From NCBI RefSeq assembly GCF_001750285.1, contig NZ_MAMP01000022.1, positions 62,001 through 126,000 on the forward strand: DNA of 64,000 bases. Direction: 5' to 3'. Source of the DNA: Domibacillus iocasae. GTDB lineage: Bacteria; Bacillota; Bacilli; Bacillales; Domibacillaceae. Position numbers and translations under genes: made by a program. Positions 46,477 to 55,879 of the stretch are shown piece after piece. A model generated the notes under the pieces. It ran no database searches, had not been told where the DNA came from, and worked only from the letters and a program-made list of their open reading frames with translations. Every line of letters starts with the position of its first letter. The first letter of the stretch is position 1.

Positions 46477-47862
46477 ATGAATCGGCACTGGAATGAAATG
46501 CAGCCCGCCGACGCGTATACGATTACAATCTCCGGCTGTGTAGACAGCCTTGAGCAAAAAGTAATTACGCTTTTATATCAGCCGCTTGTTGGTGCGCAGG
46601 CGCTCAGCTTGTATATGACAATGTATGCGGAAGTGGAGGACGGCAAGCTGTCATCAGGCAGCGCACCACACTATCATTTAATGAATACGCTCGGCTGCAG
46701 TCCCCAGCAAATTTATGAAGACCGGCTGAAACTTGAAGGAATCGGCTTGTTAAAGACATATGTAAAAAAAACAGAAGAAAGCCGGGAATTTTTATACGAA
46801 TTATTGCCGCCGCTCGCACCGGATCAATTTTTTACAGACGGTTTATTAAATGTGTTTTTATATCGGAAAATAGGCAAACCTCATTTTTTGCGGCTGAAGC
46901 GGATGTTTTGTGACCGTGAGCCAAAGTCGCCTGATTTTCGTGATGTGACACATGCGTTTCCAGACGTATTTTCAACAGGATATATGGATGCGCAGGAAGC
47001 AGAGCCGGACAGCACACCGGAGCCCGGCAGCCGTTTAGCATCAAAAGGCATCAAAACGGGCCCTGTCTTAAATGAATCGTTTGATTTTTCCGCACTAGAG
47101 CGTGCATTAAAAGATGCGTTAATACCGGCCTCATCTTTAACGCCTTTTATAAAAGAAACGATTAAAAAGCTGTCATTTTTGTATGGAATTACACCGCTTA
47201 ATATGAAAAATCTCGTGCTGTCTTCATTAAACGAACAAGATGAAATTGACGTGGATGAGCTTCGGAAGTCGGCGCGTAATGCGTATCAATTTGAATCGGG
47301 CGGACGCTTGCCGGATATGACACCCCGTATTTCACAGAAGGAAGGTGCAGCAAATGCTGAACCGAAAACAAAAGAAGAAAAGCTGATTTTTCATTGTGAA
47401 TCGGTCACTCCGTATCAAATGATCGTTGATATATCTGATAGAGCGCCTTCATCTGTTGATATGAAACTAATTGAACAAGTTATGCTTCAATACGACTTCA
47501 CACCGGGAGTAATGAATGCGCTCATTCAATATGTTATGCTGAAATCAAACATGAAGCTCTCAAAAAGCTTTATGGACAAAATTGCGGGGCAATGGGCGCG
47601 GAAAAAAATTAAAACAGCCAAAGAAGGCATTGAGCTGGCGAGAAGTGAACAAAAGCAATCAACAGAACGGACGAAGGCGAAAAACACTTCCCGTTCTTAT
47701 GGAAGCCGGAAAACTGTCCGTCAAGAAAAACTTCCATCTTGGTTTACGAAAAACGAAGAAGAGCCGGAAATCGTAGACCAAAGTTTTGAAGAAGAAAAAA
47801 GAAAGCTGGAAGAAGAACTGAGAAAACGAACAGAAAGGGCGTCGACCGGTGAAAAAGATTAA
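46477..47862 (+). CDS. dnaB: Replication initiation and membrane attachment protein DnaB
   Basis: A 461-residue Firmicutes helicase-loading protein; not the E. coli DnaB helicase. The N-terminal winged-helix part (NEMQPADAYTITISGCVDSLEQKVITLLYQPLVGAQALSLYM) and the DnaB_2-type C-terminal region (about 310-400, VTPYQMIVDISDRAPSSVDMKLIEQVM) are visible. A Lys/Glu-rich tail follows. With DnaD and DnaI it loads DnaC helicase at oriC. ATG chosen after GAGGTG; overlaps dnaI by 14 bp. Confidence 0.93.
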   Translation: MNRHWNEMQPADAYTITISGCVDSLEQKVITLLYQPLVGAQALSLYMTMYAEVEDGKLSSGSAPHYHLMNTLGCSPQQIYEDRLKLEGIGLLKTYVKKTEESREFLYELLPPLAPDQFFTDGLLNVFLYRKIGKPHFLRLKRMFCDREPKSPDFRDVTHAFPDVFSTGYMDAQEAEPDSTPEPGSRLASKGIKTGPVLNESFDFSALERALKDALIPASSLTPFIKETIKKLSFLYGITPLNMKNLVLSSLNEQDEIDVDELRKSARNAYQFESGGRLPDMTPRISQKEGAANAEPKTKEEKLIFHCESVTPYQMIVDISDRAPSSVDMKLIEQVMLQYDFTPGVMNALIQYVMLKSNMKLSKSFMDKIAGQWARKKIKTAKEGIELARSEQKQSTERTKAKNTSRSYGSRKTVRQEKLPSWFTKNEEEPEIVDQSFEEEKRKLEEELRKRTERASTGEKD

Positions 47863-48775
47863 TGAAGCACTCGGAAGTCTCAACAAATCGCCCGGGTTTG
47901 CGGAACAGTATGAGCAAACAAAACGGGAGGTGCTTGCAGACAAAACCGTTCAAGCATTTATTAAAGAGCACAGCCTTGAAGAACGGGAAGTGACCCGTGC
48001 AATGATCAAATTATATGAGTACGTCTCCCAAAGCCACTGCTGTGAGAAATGTCCATCCCTTGACGGGTGTGTGAACGTGATGCAGGGGTTCGAGCCGGAG
48101 CTTGCTATGCGTTATCAGGCGGTTGAACTGGATTACAAACGCTGCCCGCGTAAAATCCGGGATGATGAAATGAAGCACTTACGCAGGCATGTTAAAAGCC
48201 TTTATATGCCGGGAGATGTTTTGAAAGCGAGATTTGCCCAAGTAGAGCTTGCGAATAGAAGCAGGCTGAATGCGGTTAAAATGGCGAAAAGTTTTGTAGA
48301 TGGTTATAAGCTGGGTGAAATGCCCAAAGGCTTATATATCTACGGAAAATTCGGTGTGGGGAAATCCTTTTTATTCGGCGCGATTGCCAATGAACTAGCT
48401 GAGAAACATATTGCGTCGATGATTGTTTACTTTCCGGAATTTGTCCGTGAAATGAAGCAGTCATTGAATGACCAGTCAACGGGCGAGAAAATCGAAGCCG
48501 TTAAGTCTGCTCCTGTTTTGATGATTGACGACATTGGCGCGGAAACGATGTCGAGCTGGATTCGCGATGACATACTCGGCACTATTTTACAGCATCGCAT
48601 GCTTGAAGGATTGCCGGTTTTATTTACATCTAATTTTAATTACGATGAGCTTCAGCATCACTTAACCCATTCGCAGCGCGGCGAGTCTGAAGAGCTGAAA
48701 GCAGCCCGAATTATGGAACGAATCAGGTTTTTAACAGAGCCGGTTGAAATGACAGGTGCGAATCGCCGGCATTAA
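47849..48775 (+). CDS. dnaI: Primosomal protein DnaI (helicase loader)
   Basis: A 308-residue AAA+ helicase loader. The N-terminal domain (about 1-110) has a cysteine cluster (SHCCEKCPSLDGC) that probably binds zinc and contacts the helicase. The ATPase domain has Walker A IYGKFGVGKSFL (about 165), Walker B LMIDDIGAE (about 225) and a sensor region. Starts at GTG within the dnaB end. In B. subtilis ytxB/ytxC follow; here the thrS leader does. Confidence 0.95.
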   Translation: MKKINEALGSLNKSPGFAEQYEQTKREVLADKTVQAFIKEHSLEEREVTRAMIKLYEYVSQSHCCEKCPSLDGCVNVMQGFEPELAMRYQAVELDYKRCPRKIRDDEMKHLRRHVKSLYMPGDVLKARFAQVELANRSRLNAVKMAKSFVDGYKLGEMPKGLYIYGKFGVGKSFLFGAIANELAEKHIASMIVYFPEFVREMKQSLNDQSTGEKIEAVKSAPVLMIDDIGAETMSSWIRDDILGTILQHRMLEGLPVLFTSNFNYDELQHHLTHSQRGESEELKAARIMERIRFLTEPVEMTGANRRH

Positions 48776-48784
48776 AACTCGCTC

Positions 48785-48813
48785 TTGATTTTGAATGGGA
48801 TGGGTACTATAAT
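48785..48813 (+). promoter_or_regulatory. thrS sigma-A promoter
   Basis: TTGATT (48785-48790), 17-bp spacer, perfect TATAAT (48808-48813). Confidence 0.8.
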
Positions 48814-48824
48814 AACGTCATATG

Positions 48825-49072
48825 AAAAGCTATGACAGGGACATGTTTCATTTGGGACGTCTTTAGAGAGGGAAAGCATTGGCTGCAACTTTTCCGTCGT
48901 GAACAAATGCATTTACCACCCTCGAGCTCTGCTTCTGAACGAATTCAAGTAAGAAGCGGCGGCACCAGACCGTTATCTGACTGCAATTGAGCCGGGGATT
49001 ATCCTCGGAAAGTTGGGTGGAACCGCGATTAAACCTCGCCCCTTCATTTATGGAGGAGCGGGGTTTTTTGTC
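48825..49072 (+). promoter_or_regulatory. Threonyl T-box riboswitch with terminator
   Basis: A leader with the T-box GGGTGGAACCGCG (49015-49027), a terminator hairpin (about 49035-49066, GCCCC/GGGGC core) and a T-run. A plausible specifier is ACC (Thr) at 48915-48917, followed by A. It fills the 325-bp gap between dnaI and thrS. Confidence 0.92.
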
Positions 49073-49100
49073 GTTTTTAGAAAAAAAGGAGGCAACACAC

Positions 49101-51032
49101 ATGTCGATTCGATTAACATTTCCGGATGGGGCCGTAAAGGAATTTCCTAATGGAACAACAATGGAGGATGTCGCACAGTCGATCAGTCCGGGTTTGCGCA
49201 AAAAAGCACTTGCCGGTAAAGTAAGCGGTGCGCCAATTGATTTAAAAACACCGATCGAGCAGGACGGTTCGATTGAAATTATCACACCGGATCATGCGGA
49301 TGCATTAGAAATTTTGCGCCACAGTACAGCGCACTTAATGGCACAGGCCATTAAACGCGTATATGGCGCGGACAAAGTGAAGCTTGGTGTCGGCCCGGTT
49401 ATTGAAGGCGGTTTTTATTATGATATTGATTTAGATGAATCGATTACGCCAGAAGATTTGCCGGTCATCGAAAAAGAAATGAAAAAAATCATTAATGAAA
49501 ACGTGCCGGTTGTCCGCAAAGAAGTAACACGCGATGAAGCAAAAGCGTTTTACGAAGAAATTGGCGATGAATACAAAATTGAACTTCTTGAAGCGATCCC
49601 GGCTGACGAAACAGTGACACTTTACGAGCAGGGCGATTTTACGGATCTTTGCCGCGGCGTACATGTGCCGTCAACAGGTAAGCTGAAAGAATTCAAATTA
49701 CTAAATATTGCCGGCGCGTATTGGCGCGGAAATTCTGATAACAAAATGCTTCAGCGCATTTACGGTACAGCATTCTTCAAAAAAGAAGAATTAGATCATC
49801 ATTTGAAAATGCTAGAAGAAGCGAAAGAGCGCGACCACCGGAAAATCGGGAAAGAGCTAGATTTGTTTACAAATTCCCAAAAAGTCGGACAAGGTTTGCC
49901 GCTTTGGCTGCCGAAAGGGGCGACAATCCGCCGTATTATCGAGCGCTACATTGTCGATAAGGAAGTAAGCCTCGGCTACGATCATGTGTATACGCCGGTA
50001 CTAGGAAGTGTAGAGCTTTATAAAACGAGCGGACATTGGGATCATTATCAGGATGGCATGTTCCCGGTCATGGAAATGGATAATGAAGATCTTGTGCTTC
50101 GTCCAATGAACTGCCCGCATCACATGATGATTTACAAAAATGACATTCACAGCTACCGTGAATTGCCAATCCGTATTGCGGAGCTTGGCACAATGCACCG
50201 CTATGAAATGTCAGGAGCGCTTGCGGGATTGCAGCGGGTCCGCGGCATGACGCTGAATGATGCACACATTTTTGTTCGTCCGGATCAAATTAAAGATGAG
50301 CTGAAGCGTGTTGTGGAGCTCGTTCTTGCTGTTTACAAGGACTTTGACTTAAACGATTATTCATTCCGTTTGTCCTATCGTGATCCGAAGAACACAGAAA
50401 AATATTATGATGACGATGAAATGTGGGAAAGAGCTCAGGCGATGCTGAAAGAAGCAATGGATGAACTTGGAATGGAATACGTAGAAGCGGAAGATGAAGC
50501 TGCGTTTTACGGTCCAAAGCTTGATGTGCAGGTAAAAACGGCACTTGGCAAAGAAGAAACACTGTCAACCGTTCAGCTTGACTTCTTGCTGCCGGAGCGT
50601 TTTGATTTAACATATGTTGGTGAAGACGGCAAGCAGCACCGTCCGGTTGTTATTCACCGCGGCGTTGTTTCAACAATGGAGCGTTTTGTCGCTTTCTTGA
50701 TTGAAGAATATAAAGGAGCATTCCCGACGTGGCTTGCACCGGTACAAGTTCAAATTATCCCGGTATCGAATGAAGTTCATTATGACTATGCAAAAGGGCT
50801 GAAAGATCAATTGAAGTCAGCAGGCGTTCGTGTAGAAATAGACAGCCGCGAAGAAAAGCTCGGCTACAAAATCCGAGAGTCACAAATGAAGAAAATTCCA
50901 TACATGCTCGTTGTGGGCGATAAAGAGCTCGAAAGCGGATCGGTTAACGTCCGTAAATACGGTGAACAGCAGTCGGAAACGATATCATTTGATGATTTTC
51001 GCGAGCATGTTCAAAAAGAAGGCAAACGATAA
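49101..51032 (+). CDS. thrS: Threonyl-tRNA synthetase
   Basis: A 643-residue class II synthetase, the same length as B. subtilis ThrS. Domains: N-terminal TGS (about 1-63), editing domain with [10 protein letters not shown] (about 75) and LCRGVH (about 184), catalytic core with [14 protein letters not shown] (about 335), and the C-terminal anticodon-binding domain (about 540-640). I chose the ATG at 49101 after AAAAGGAGG; the frame is open upstream into the T-box, which is not coding. Confidence 0.97.
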   Translation: MSIRLTFPDGAVKEFPNGTTMEDVAQSISPGLRKKALAGKVSGAPIDLKTPIEQDGSIEIITPDHADALEILRHSTAHLMAQAIKRVYGADKVKLGVGPVIEGGFYYDIDLDESITPEDLPVIEKEMKKIINENVPVVRKEVTRDEAKAFYEEIGDEYKIELLEAIPADETVTLYEQGDFTDLCRGVHVPSTGKLKEFKLLNIAGAYWRGNSDNKMLQRIYGTAFFKKEELDHHLKMLEEAKERDHRKIGKELDLFTNSQKVGQGLPLWLPKGATIRRIIERYIVDKEVSLGYDHVYTPVLGSVELYKTSGHWDHYQDGMFPVMEMDNEDLVLRPMNCPHHMMIYKNDIHSYRELPIRIAELGTMHRYEMSGALAGLQRVRGMTLNDAHIFVRPDQIKDELKRVVELVLAVYKDFDLNDYSFRLSYRDPKNTEKYYDDDEMWERAQAMLKEAMDELGMEYVEAEDEAAFYGPKLDVQVKTALGKEETLSTVQLDFLLPERFDLTYVGEDGKQHRPVVIHRGVVSTMERFVAFLIEEYKGAFPTWLAPVQVQIIPVSNEVHYDYAKGLKDQLKSAGVRVEIDSREEKLGYKIRESQMKKIPYMLVVGDKELESGSVNVRKYGEQQSETISFDDFREHVQKEGKR

Positions 51033-51043
51033 GAAAAAAACTA

Positions 51044-51130
51044 TTGTTTTTTTTGAAAAGCAATGGTATGATTTAAAACGTTGGTTCTTTCAGTAGTCTA
51101 CTGGACATTTGAAAGAAGATATGATATAGT
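51044..51130 (+). promoter_or_regulatory. Two tandem infC operon promoters
   Basis: P1: TTGTTT (51044-51049), 17 bp, TATGAT (51067-51072). P2: TGGACA (51102-51107), 17 bp, TATAGT (51125-51130). P2 has the better -35. Confidence 0.6.
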
Positions 51131-51154
51131 TGCTTAGGTGAATAAAACACATAA

Positions 51155-51287
51155 TAAAAGAAAGCAGAAGCACCCGCTTCTCACCTCGTCTGACAAAAAA
51201 GTTGGCAGGTTGACATGGTAAACAATAAAGCTGTTTAGTCGGCTTTTTACTGGCGGGGCATCTACTTCAGATGCTCCGCCTTTTTCA
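51155..51287 (+). promoter_or_regulatory. L20 leader (ribosomal protein autoregulation) with terminator
   Basis: The leader contains AGAAGCACCCGCTTCTCACC, a typical L20-leader segment. It ends in a 12-bp terminator (51252-51263 / 51269-51280) followed by TTTTT, about 60 nt before infC. In B. subtilis L20 binds such a leader and promotes termination of infC-rpmI-rplT. Together with the promoters it explains the 316-bp gap after thrS. Confidence 0.82.
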
Positions 51288-51348
51288 TGCAGGCAGTGCG
51301 CTTATCTTTTAAACAGTGTTTTCTCAAATGACCTGGAGGTGGCTTATT

Positions 51349-51864
51349 ATTAGCAAAGACATGAATTTAAACGAAGGCATCCGTGCCCGTGAAGTACGCC
51401 TGATTGACCAGAATGGCGAGCAGCTCGGCATTAAACAAAAACGCGAAGCACTTGAAATTGCAACCCGCGTTAATCTTGACCTTGTGCTTGTTGCTCCGAA
51501 TGCGAAACCGCCGGTAGCCCGTATTATGGACTATGGAAAATTCAAGTTCGAACAGCAGAAGAAAGATAAGGAAGCCCGCAAAAACCAAAAAATCATCCAA
51601 TTGAAAGAAGTGCGTCTCAGTCCAAGCATTGATGACCATGATTTCGATACAAAACTTCGCAATGCGATTAAGTTTTTGGAAAAGGGTGACAAAGTAAAAG
51701 CGTCGATCCGATTCAAAGGACGTGCGATTACCCATAAAGAACTCGGCCAGCGTGTACTTGACCGCTTTGCAGAAGCGTGCAAGGAAGTTGCGACTATTGA
51801 GTCTAAGCCGAAAATGGATGGCCGTAGTATGTTCCTTATTATGGCGCCGAAAAACGAAAAGTAA
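51349..51864 (+). CDS. infC: Translation initiation factor IF-3 (ATT start)
   Basis: A 171-residue factor that keeps 30S subunits free and checks the start codon. Domains: N-terminal (about 1-75, [25 protein letters not shown]) and C-terminal (about 85-170, [24 protein letters not shown]-type loop). No ATG or GTG stands at the right place. TGGAGGTGG is followed 9 nt later by ATT-AGC-AAA-GAC, exactly the AUU start of B. subtilis infC. AUU gives autoregulation because IF-3 rejects it. The in-frame ATG at 51361 is a less likely start. Confidence 0.95.
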   Translation: MSKDMNLNEGIRAREVRLIDQNGEQLGIKQKREALEIATRVNLDLVLVAPNAKPPVARIMDYGKFKFEQQKKDKEARKNQKIIQLKEVRLSPSIDDHDFDTKLRNAIKFLEKGDKVKASIRFKGRAITHKELGQRVLDRFAEACKEVATIESKPKMDGRSMFLIMAPKNEK

Positions 51865-51887
51865 ACCAGTTTGAGGAGGAAGTCGAA

Positions 51888-52085
51888 ATGCCAAAAATGA
51901 AAACTCACCGTGGTTCTGCCAAACGTTTCAAGAAAACAGGTTCAGGTAAACTGAAACGTTCCCACGCTTACACAAGTCACTTGTTTGCAAACAAGTCTAC
52001 AAAACAAAAACGTAAATTGCGCAAAGGCGCAATGGTTTCTAAAGGCGATTTCAAACGCATTCGCCACATGCTCGATAATCTGTAA
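51888..52085 (+). CDS. rpmI: 50S ribosomal protein L35
   Basis: A 65-residue, very basic protein ([31 protein letters not shown]) of the large subunit. Middle gene of infC-rpmI-rplT. Shine-Dalgarno GAGGAGG. Confidence 0.98.
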   Translation: MPKMKTHRGSAKRFKKTGSGKLKRSHAYTSHLFANKSTKQKRKLRKGAMVSKGDFKRIRHMLDNL

Positions 52086-52121
52086 GAAAATCTAACGTAA
52101 CATCCATTAGGAGGGAATAGT

Positions 52122-52478
52122 ATGCCACGCGTAAAAGGCGGTACTGTAACACGCAAACGTCGTAAAAAGGTTCTTAAATTAGCAAAAGGTTATTTCGGTT
52201 CGAAACATCGTTTATATAAAGTTGCCAATCAGCAAGTTATGAAATCCCTGCAATATGCATACCGGGATCGCCGTAACAAAAAACGTGATTTCCGCAAATT
52301 GTGGATCACTCGTATTAACGCGGCTGCACGTATGAACGGTCTTTCGTACAGCCGTTTAATGCACGGCTTGAAACTTGCCGGCATTGAAGTAAACCGTAAA
52401 ATGCTTGCTGATCTTGCAATCAGCGACGAAAAAGCATTCACACAGCTTGCAGAAGCTGCGAAAAAACAACTAGGCTAA
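52122..52478 (+). CDS. rplT: 50S ribosomal protein L20
   Basis: A 118-residue basic 23S rRNA-binding protein essential in early 50S assembly. It starts [33 protein letters not shown]. It is the likely repressor of its own operon through the leader at 51155-51287. Shine-Dalgarno AGGAGGG. A strong terminator follows. Confidence 0.98.
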   Translation: MPRVKGGTVTRKRRKKVLKLAKGYFGSKHRLYKVANQQVMKSLQYAYRDRRNKKRDFRKLWITRINAAARMNGLSYSRLMHGLKLAGIEVNRKMLADLAISDEKAFTQLAEAAKKQLG

Positions 52479-52493
52479 TTTTTTTAGCTTCAA

Positions 52494-52530
52494 AACCGTC
52501 CTGACTTCTTGTCAGGGCGGTTTTTTTTTT
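52494..52530 (+). terminator. Terminator of infC-rpmI-rplT
   Basis: Stem AACCGTCCTGAC/GTCAGGGCGGTT (52494-52505 / 52511-52522), then a long T-run. Confidence 0.9.
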
Positions 52531-52618
52531 ATAGCTGAAAGGACATAAATACCCCCGACTGGACACAAATTATGCGCTTTCGCGGTAAGTTTGCTAAAAT
52601 AGATAGGGAGGTGCGACA

Positions 52619-52888
52619 GTGTCTATTGTATTTATTTATTTTATAGCGATTAACTTTATCACGTACGTCACCCTGGCGAACGATAAGAAAAAAGCACGGA
52701 AAAATCAGTATCGGACGAGAGAGCGAACACTCTGGCTGTTGGCTTTAGCAGGCGGTGCACCCGGCGGTTATGTAGCGATGCAGACGTACCGGCATAAAAC
52801 AAAACACGCTTCATTTAAATATGGCATGCCCGCTTTAGCTGTAATCGATTTATTACTTCTTGCAATGACTGGAGGGACAGCGATTTGA
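52619..52888 (+). CDS. ysdA: DUF1294 membrane protein (YsdA)
   Basis: An 89-residue protein with two membrane helices: VFIYFIAINFITYVTLA at the N-terminus and PALAVIDLLLLAMTGG at the C-terminus. Between them is the family's RTRERTLWLLALAGGAPGGYVAMQTYRHKTKH. GTG start after GGGAGGTG. Function unknown. It stands after rplT as in B. subtilis. Its stop overlaps the next gene's TTG start. Confidence 0.9.
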   Translation: MSIVFIYFIAINFITYVTLANDKKKARKNQYRTRERTLWLLALAGGAPGGYVAMQTYRHKTKHASFKYGMPALAVIDLLLLAMTGGTAI

Positions 52889-53367
52889 ATATTGAAAAAT
52901 TGTATAACATGCAGCGGGGACTTGATGAATACATAGAAAAAGGCCATGACTTGGAAGGCGTTGACTTGTTTGACCAAAAGGTGCTGGCACTGCTGGTCGA
53001 AATAGGCGAATTGGCCAATGAAACGCGCTGCTTTAAGTTTTGGAGCAAAAAAGGGCCATCCGAACGGAACGTCATTTTAGAAGAGTTTGTCGACGGTGTT
53101 CATTTTATTTTATCACTTGGCCTCTTAACAAATAATAGAGCGGAGCCTGAAAAAGAGGCATCGGCTGAAACGGCAACCGTGCAGTTTTTACATGTAATGG
53201 AATCCGTTCACGCTTTTCAAAAAACAAAATCAGAAGATGATTATGGGCTGCTCCTGAACCGCTATTTTACATTAGGAGACATGCTTGGCTTTTCGTCTGA
53301 TGAAGTTGAACGGGCATATATCGCCAAAAATGAAGTAAACTACGAACGACAGCAGTCGGGCTATTAA
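52885..53367 (+). CDS. Dimeric dUTPase-like / MazG-type NTP pyrophosphohydrolase
   Basis: A 160-residue all-alpha NTP pyrophosphatase. It has the metal-binding pattern E-x2-E then E-x2-[20 protein letters not shown] (about 38) and [15 protein letters not shown] (about 66). These match dimeric dUTPases, which hydrolyse dUTP to dUMP and keep uracil out of DNA. TTG start overlapping the ysdA stop. Exact substrate (dUTP versus dCTP or others) is inferred. Confidence 0.85.
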   Translation: MNIEKLYNMQRGLDEYIEKGHDLEGVDLFDQKVLALLVEIGELANETRCFKFWSKKGPSERNVILEEFVDGVHFILSLGLLTNNRAEPEKEASAETATVQFLHVMESVHAFQKTKSEDDYGLLLNRYFTLGDMLGFSSDEVERAYIAKNEVNYERQQSGY

Positions 53368-53387
53368 TAAAAAAGGGGAGTATATTA

Positions 53388-54473
53388 ATGAAGAAACTTG
53401 ATCAAACGTTAACCATGCTAAAAGAATTAACAGATGCAAAAGGCATTGCCGGCAACGAGCGTGAAGTGCGCAATGTCATGCAAAAGTACATTGAGCCGTA
53501 TGCGGAAGAAGTCACAACGGACGGTCTTGGCAGTTTAATCGCCAAAAAAACGGGTGACGCGAATGGCCCGAAAATTATGGTTGCCGGTCACCTGGATGAG
53601 GTAGGTTTTATGGTCACCCGTATTGACGACAAAGGATTTATCCGTTTTCAGACCGTTGGCGGCTGGTGGAGCCAGGTGATGCTTGCACAGCGTGTCACCA
53701 TTGTTACACGAAAAGGTGATGTAACGGGTGTAATCGGTTCAAAACCGCCGCATATTTTGCCGGCGGAAGCGCGTAAAAAGCCGGTTGAAATTAAAGACAT
53801 GTTCATTGATATCGGCGCATCAAGCAAAGATGAGGCAGCTGACTGGGGCGTTCGTCCCGGCGACATGGTCGTTCCTTATTTTGAATTTACAGTCATGAAT
53901 AACGAGAAAATGCTGCTTGCAAAAGCGTGGGATAACCGAATCGGCTGTGCGATTGCGATTGACGTCATGAAATACGTACAGAATAAACAGCATGCCAACG
54001 TTGTATATGGCGTTGGAACAGTACAGGAAGAAGTCGGCCTGCGGGGTGCGAAAACGTCTGCTCACCAAATTGGGCCGGATATCGCGTTTGGTGTTGATGT
54101 CGGCATTGCCGGTGACACGCCGGGTGTAACGGAAAAAGAAGCGATGGGCAAAATGGGCAAAGGACCGCAAATTATTTTATATGACTCATCCATGGTGTCA
54201 CATAAAGGGCTGCGTGATTTCGTGACGGATGTAGCCGATGAGCTCGAAATTCCGTATCAGTTCGATGCAATGGCCGGCGGCGGAACAGATTCCGGTGAAA
54301 TTCATAAAACGGCAAATGGGGTGCCGACGCTGTCTGTCACCATTGCGACACGCTATATTCATTCCCATGCTGCCATGCTTCACCGTGATGATTACGAGAA
54401 TGCAGTGAAGCTTCTGGGAGAAGTCATTCTCCGCCTGGACCGTGATACAGTGAATGCTATTACATTTGATTAA
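53388..54473 (+). CDS. ysdC: M42 family aminopeptidase (YsdC)
   Basis: A 361-residue dinuclear zinc peptidase. Metal and catalytic motifs: [12 protein letters not shown] (about 66), [14 protein letters not shown] (about 182), [15 protein letters not shown] (about 214), [13 protein letters not shown] (about 235) and [12 protein letters not shown] (about 320). Family members form large tetrahedral complexes that trim peptides. Shine-Dalgarno AAAAGGGGAG. It ends in a bidirectional terminator with sspI. Confidence 0.94.
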   Translation: MKKLDQTLTMLKELTDAKGIAGNEREVRNVMQKYIEPYAEEVTTDGLGSLIAKKTGDANGPKIMVAGHLDEVGFMVTRIDDKGFIRFQTVGGWWSQVMLAQRVTIVTRKGDVTGVIGSKPPHILPAEARKKPVEIKDMFIDIGASSKDEAADWGVRPGDMVVPYFEFTVMNNEKMLLAKAWDNRIGCAIAIDVMKYVQNKQHANVVYGVGTVQEEVGLRGAKTSAHQIGPDIAFGVDVGIAGDTPGVTEKEAMGKMGKGPQIILYDSSMVSHKGLRDFVTDVADELEIPYQFDAMAGGGTDSGEIHKTANGVPTLSVTIATRYIHSHAAMLHRDDYENAVKLLGEVILRLDRDTVNAITFD

Positions 54474-54478
54474 AACAA

Positions 54479-54508
54479 AACCGCTCACAGCGCTGTGAGC
54501 GGTTTTTT
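54479..54508. terminator. Bidirectional terminator between ysdC and sspI
   Basis: Perfect palindrome CCGCTCACAGC/GCTGTGAGCGG (54481-54502), with A- and T-runs at its sides. Confidence 0.9.
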
Positions 54509-54512
54509 CTTC

Positions 54513-54719
54513 TTATTGCAGTGCGGACGACATGCGTTCCAGCACAACCTTCTGTTCTTCGGTTGTGCTTTTTTTCCAGAACAGCTCGAGCATAACACCA
54601 AGACCCGGCAGCGTTTTTTCTTCGCCAGTTGAAATTGCATCTTGGATCACTTCAGACAATTCATTTGGGTTTTGCCCGCTTAAATTTTGAATGACTGCGC
54701 CCCGTAAATTCATGTTCAT
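54513..54719 (-). CDS. sspI: Small acid-soluble spore protein SspI
   Basis: A 68-residue protein beginning MNMNLRGAVIQNLSGQNPNEL with IQDAISTGEEKTLPGLGVMLELFWKKS, matching the SspI (minor SASP) family of Bacillus (about 71 residues). SspI is packed in the spore core and made in the forespore under sigma-G. Shine-Dalgarno GAGGAGGG. Its presence marks a spore-forming lineage. In B. subtilis sspI is also divergent from the ysgA methylase gene. Confidence 0.93.
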   Translation of the reverse strand: MNMNLRGAVIQNLSGQNPNELSEVIQDAISTGEEKTLPGLGVMLELFWKKSTTEEQKVVLERMSSALQ

Positions 54720-54771
54720 CCCTCCTCGTTTCTATTATTTTCACCAGAGCGGCGCCCATTATACAGAAAAA

Positions 54772-54780
54772 TGCTATAAT
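54772..54780 (+). promoter_or_regulatory. Extended -10 promoter of the 23S methyltransferase gene
   Basis: TGCTATAAT (TGN plus perfect TATAAT), 25 bp before the GTG start. No -35 at proper distance. Confidence 0.6.
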
Positions 54781-54804
54781 GAATTCGGTGAAAGGGGAAT
54801 GAGT

Positions 54805-55560
54805 GTGAATTACATCCAATCCGTGAACAATACACATATAAAACAATTGAATAAGTTATGGACAAAAAAAGAACGGGATAAAACCGCCCTTTATTTGCTT
54901 GAAGGATTTCATCTCGTTGAAGAAGCGCTTCGCCATAAAGAATATATCGAGGAACTGCTTTTATCTGAAGAAGCCGTTATTCCGTCTTCCTGGAATATGG
55001 ACGATTTAAATGTGACAATGATTTCAGCTGAGGTTGCGAAAAAGCTGTCTGATACGGAAAACGGGCAGGGTGTTTTTGCGGTATGCAGAAAACAGGAACT
55101 AACTGATTTTCCGGATGGAACGACCTTTTTGCTGCTTGATGCGGTGCAGGACCCAGGCAATATCGGCACGATGATCCGGACAGCCGATGCAGCAGGGCTT
55201 GACGCGGTTTTCCTTGGGGATGGATCGGGTGACCTGTACAATCCAAAAGTGCTTCGTTCAGCGCAGGGAAGCCATTTTCACCTGCCTGTTTTAAGCATGG
55301 ATTTAATGGGCGTGATGGAAGAATTGAAAGAGCGGAACATTCCCGTATATGGAACAGCGCTTGAAGGTGCGGTGAATTATCGCGGGGAACAAGCTGGGCC
55401 GTTTGCGCTTATTGTCGGTAATGAAGGAAGCGGTGTGCGGCCGGAGCTGCTCCAAAAAACGACGAGAAACCTGTACATTCCTATTTTTGGGAAAAGCGAG
55501 TCGCTGAATGTGGCTGTGGCAGCCGGCATTCTTCTGTACCATTTTCGGGAAAACAATTGA
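54805..55560 (+). CDS. ysgA: TrmH-family RNA 2'-O-methyltransferase (YsgA)
   Basis: A 251-residue SPOUT methyltransferase. It has an N-terminal substrate-binding domain (about 1-95, IKQLNKLWTKKERDKTALYLLEGFHLVEEAL) and the SpoU core: LLLDAVQDPGNIGTMIRTADAAG (motif 1, about 112), LIVGNEGSGV (motif 2) and PIFGKSESLNVAVAAGILLY (motif 3, knot). Such enzymes methylate rRNA ribose; the target is not certain. GTG at 54805 chosen because AAAGGGG is 7 nt upstream and the N-terminus fits YsgA. Confidence 0.9.
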   Translation: MNYIQSVNNTHIKQLNKLWTKKERDKTALYLLEGFHLVEEALRHKEYIEELLLSEEAVIPSSWNMDDLNVTMISAEVAKKLSDTENGQGVFAVCRKQELTDFPDGTTFLLLDAVQDPGNIGTMIRTADAAGLDAVFLGDGSGDLYNPKVLRSAQGSHFHLPVLSMDLMGVMEELKERNIPVYGTALEGAVNYRGEQAGPFALIVGNEGSGVRPELLQKTTRNLYIPIFGKSESLNVAVAAGILLYHFRENN

Positions 55561-55585
55561 ATTTCAAAAATGGGTTGTCTATAAT
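55557..55585 (+). promoter_or_regulatory. pheS sigma-A promoter
   Basis: TTGAAT (55557-55562), 17-bp spacer, perfect TATAAT (55580-55585). The -35 overlaps the ysgA stop codon. Confidence 0.8.
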
Positions 55586-55594
55586 AAGTAAGTA

Positions 55595-55858
55595 TAAATT
55601 TGATAAACAAAAGGCAATGACGGAGAAAAGTACGCCACCTTTCTTTTTTTAGGAAGAAAATGCCCAGACTGAAAGCATTTTTAAAAAGAAACGGCCGAAG
55701 TTCACCTCCCGAGCCGGTGCTTGGACCACTTTTGTGTAAAGGCATACCGGTTTTTACCGTTATCTGAATGAAGTGAATGTGCATTTTTTGTGCGTTAAAA
55801 AGGGTGGTACCGCGATATCAGAAGCCTCGTCCCTTTCCGGGAACGGGGCTTTTTTTGT
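55595..55858 (+). promoter_or_regulatory. Phenylalanyl T-box riboswitch with terminator
   Basis: The leader carries the T-box GGGTGGTACCGCG (55802-55814) and a terminator hairpin (about 55823-55848) with TTTTTTT. A plausible specifier is TTC (Phe) at 55701-55703, followed by A. It fills the 319-bp gap between ysgA and pheS. Confidence 0.92.
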
Positions 55859-55879
55859 TGCCAAAAAGGAGGAAAAAAC

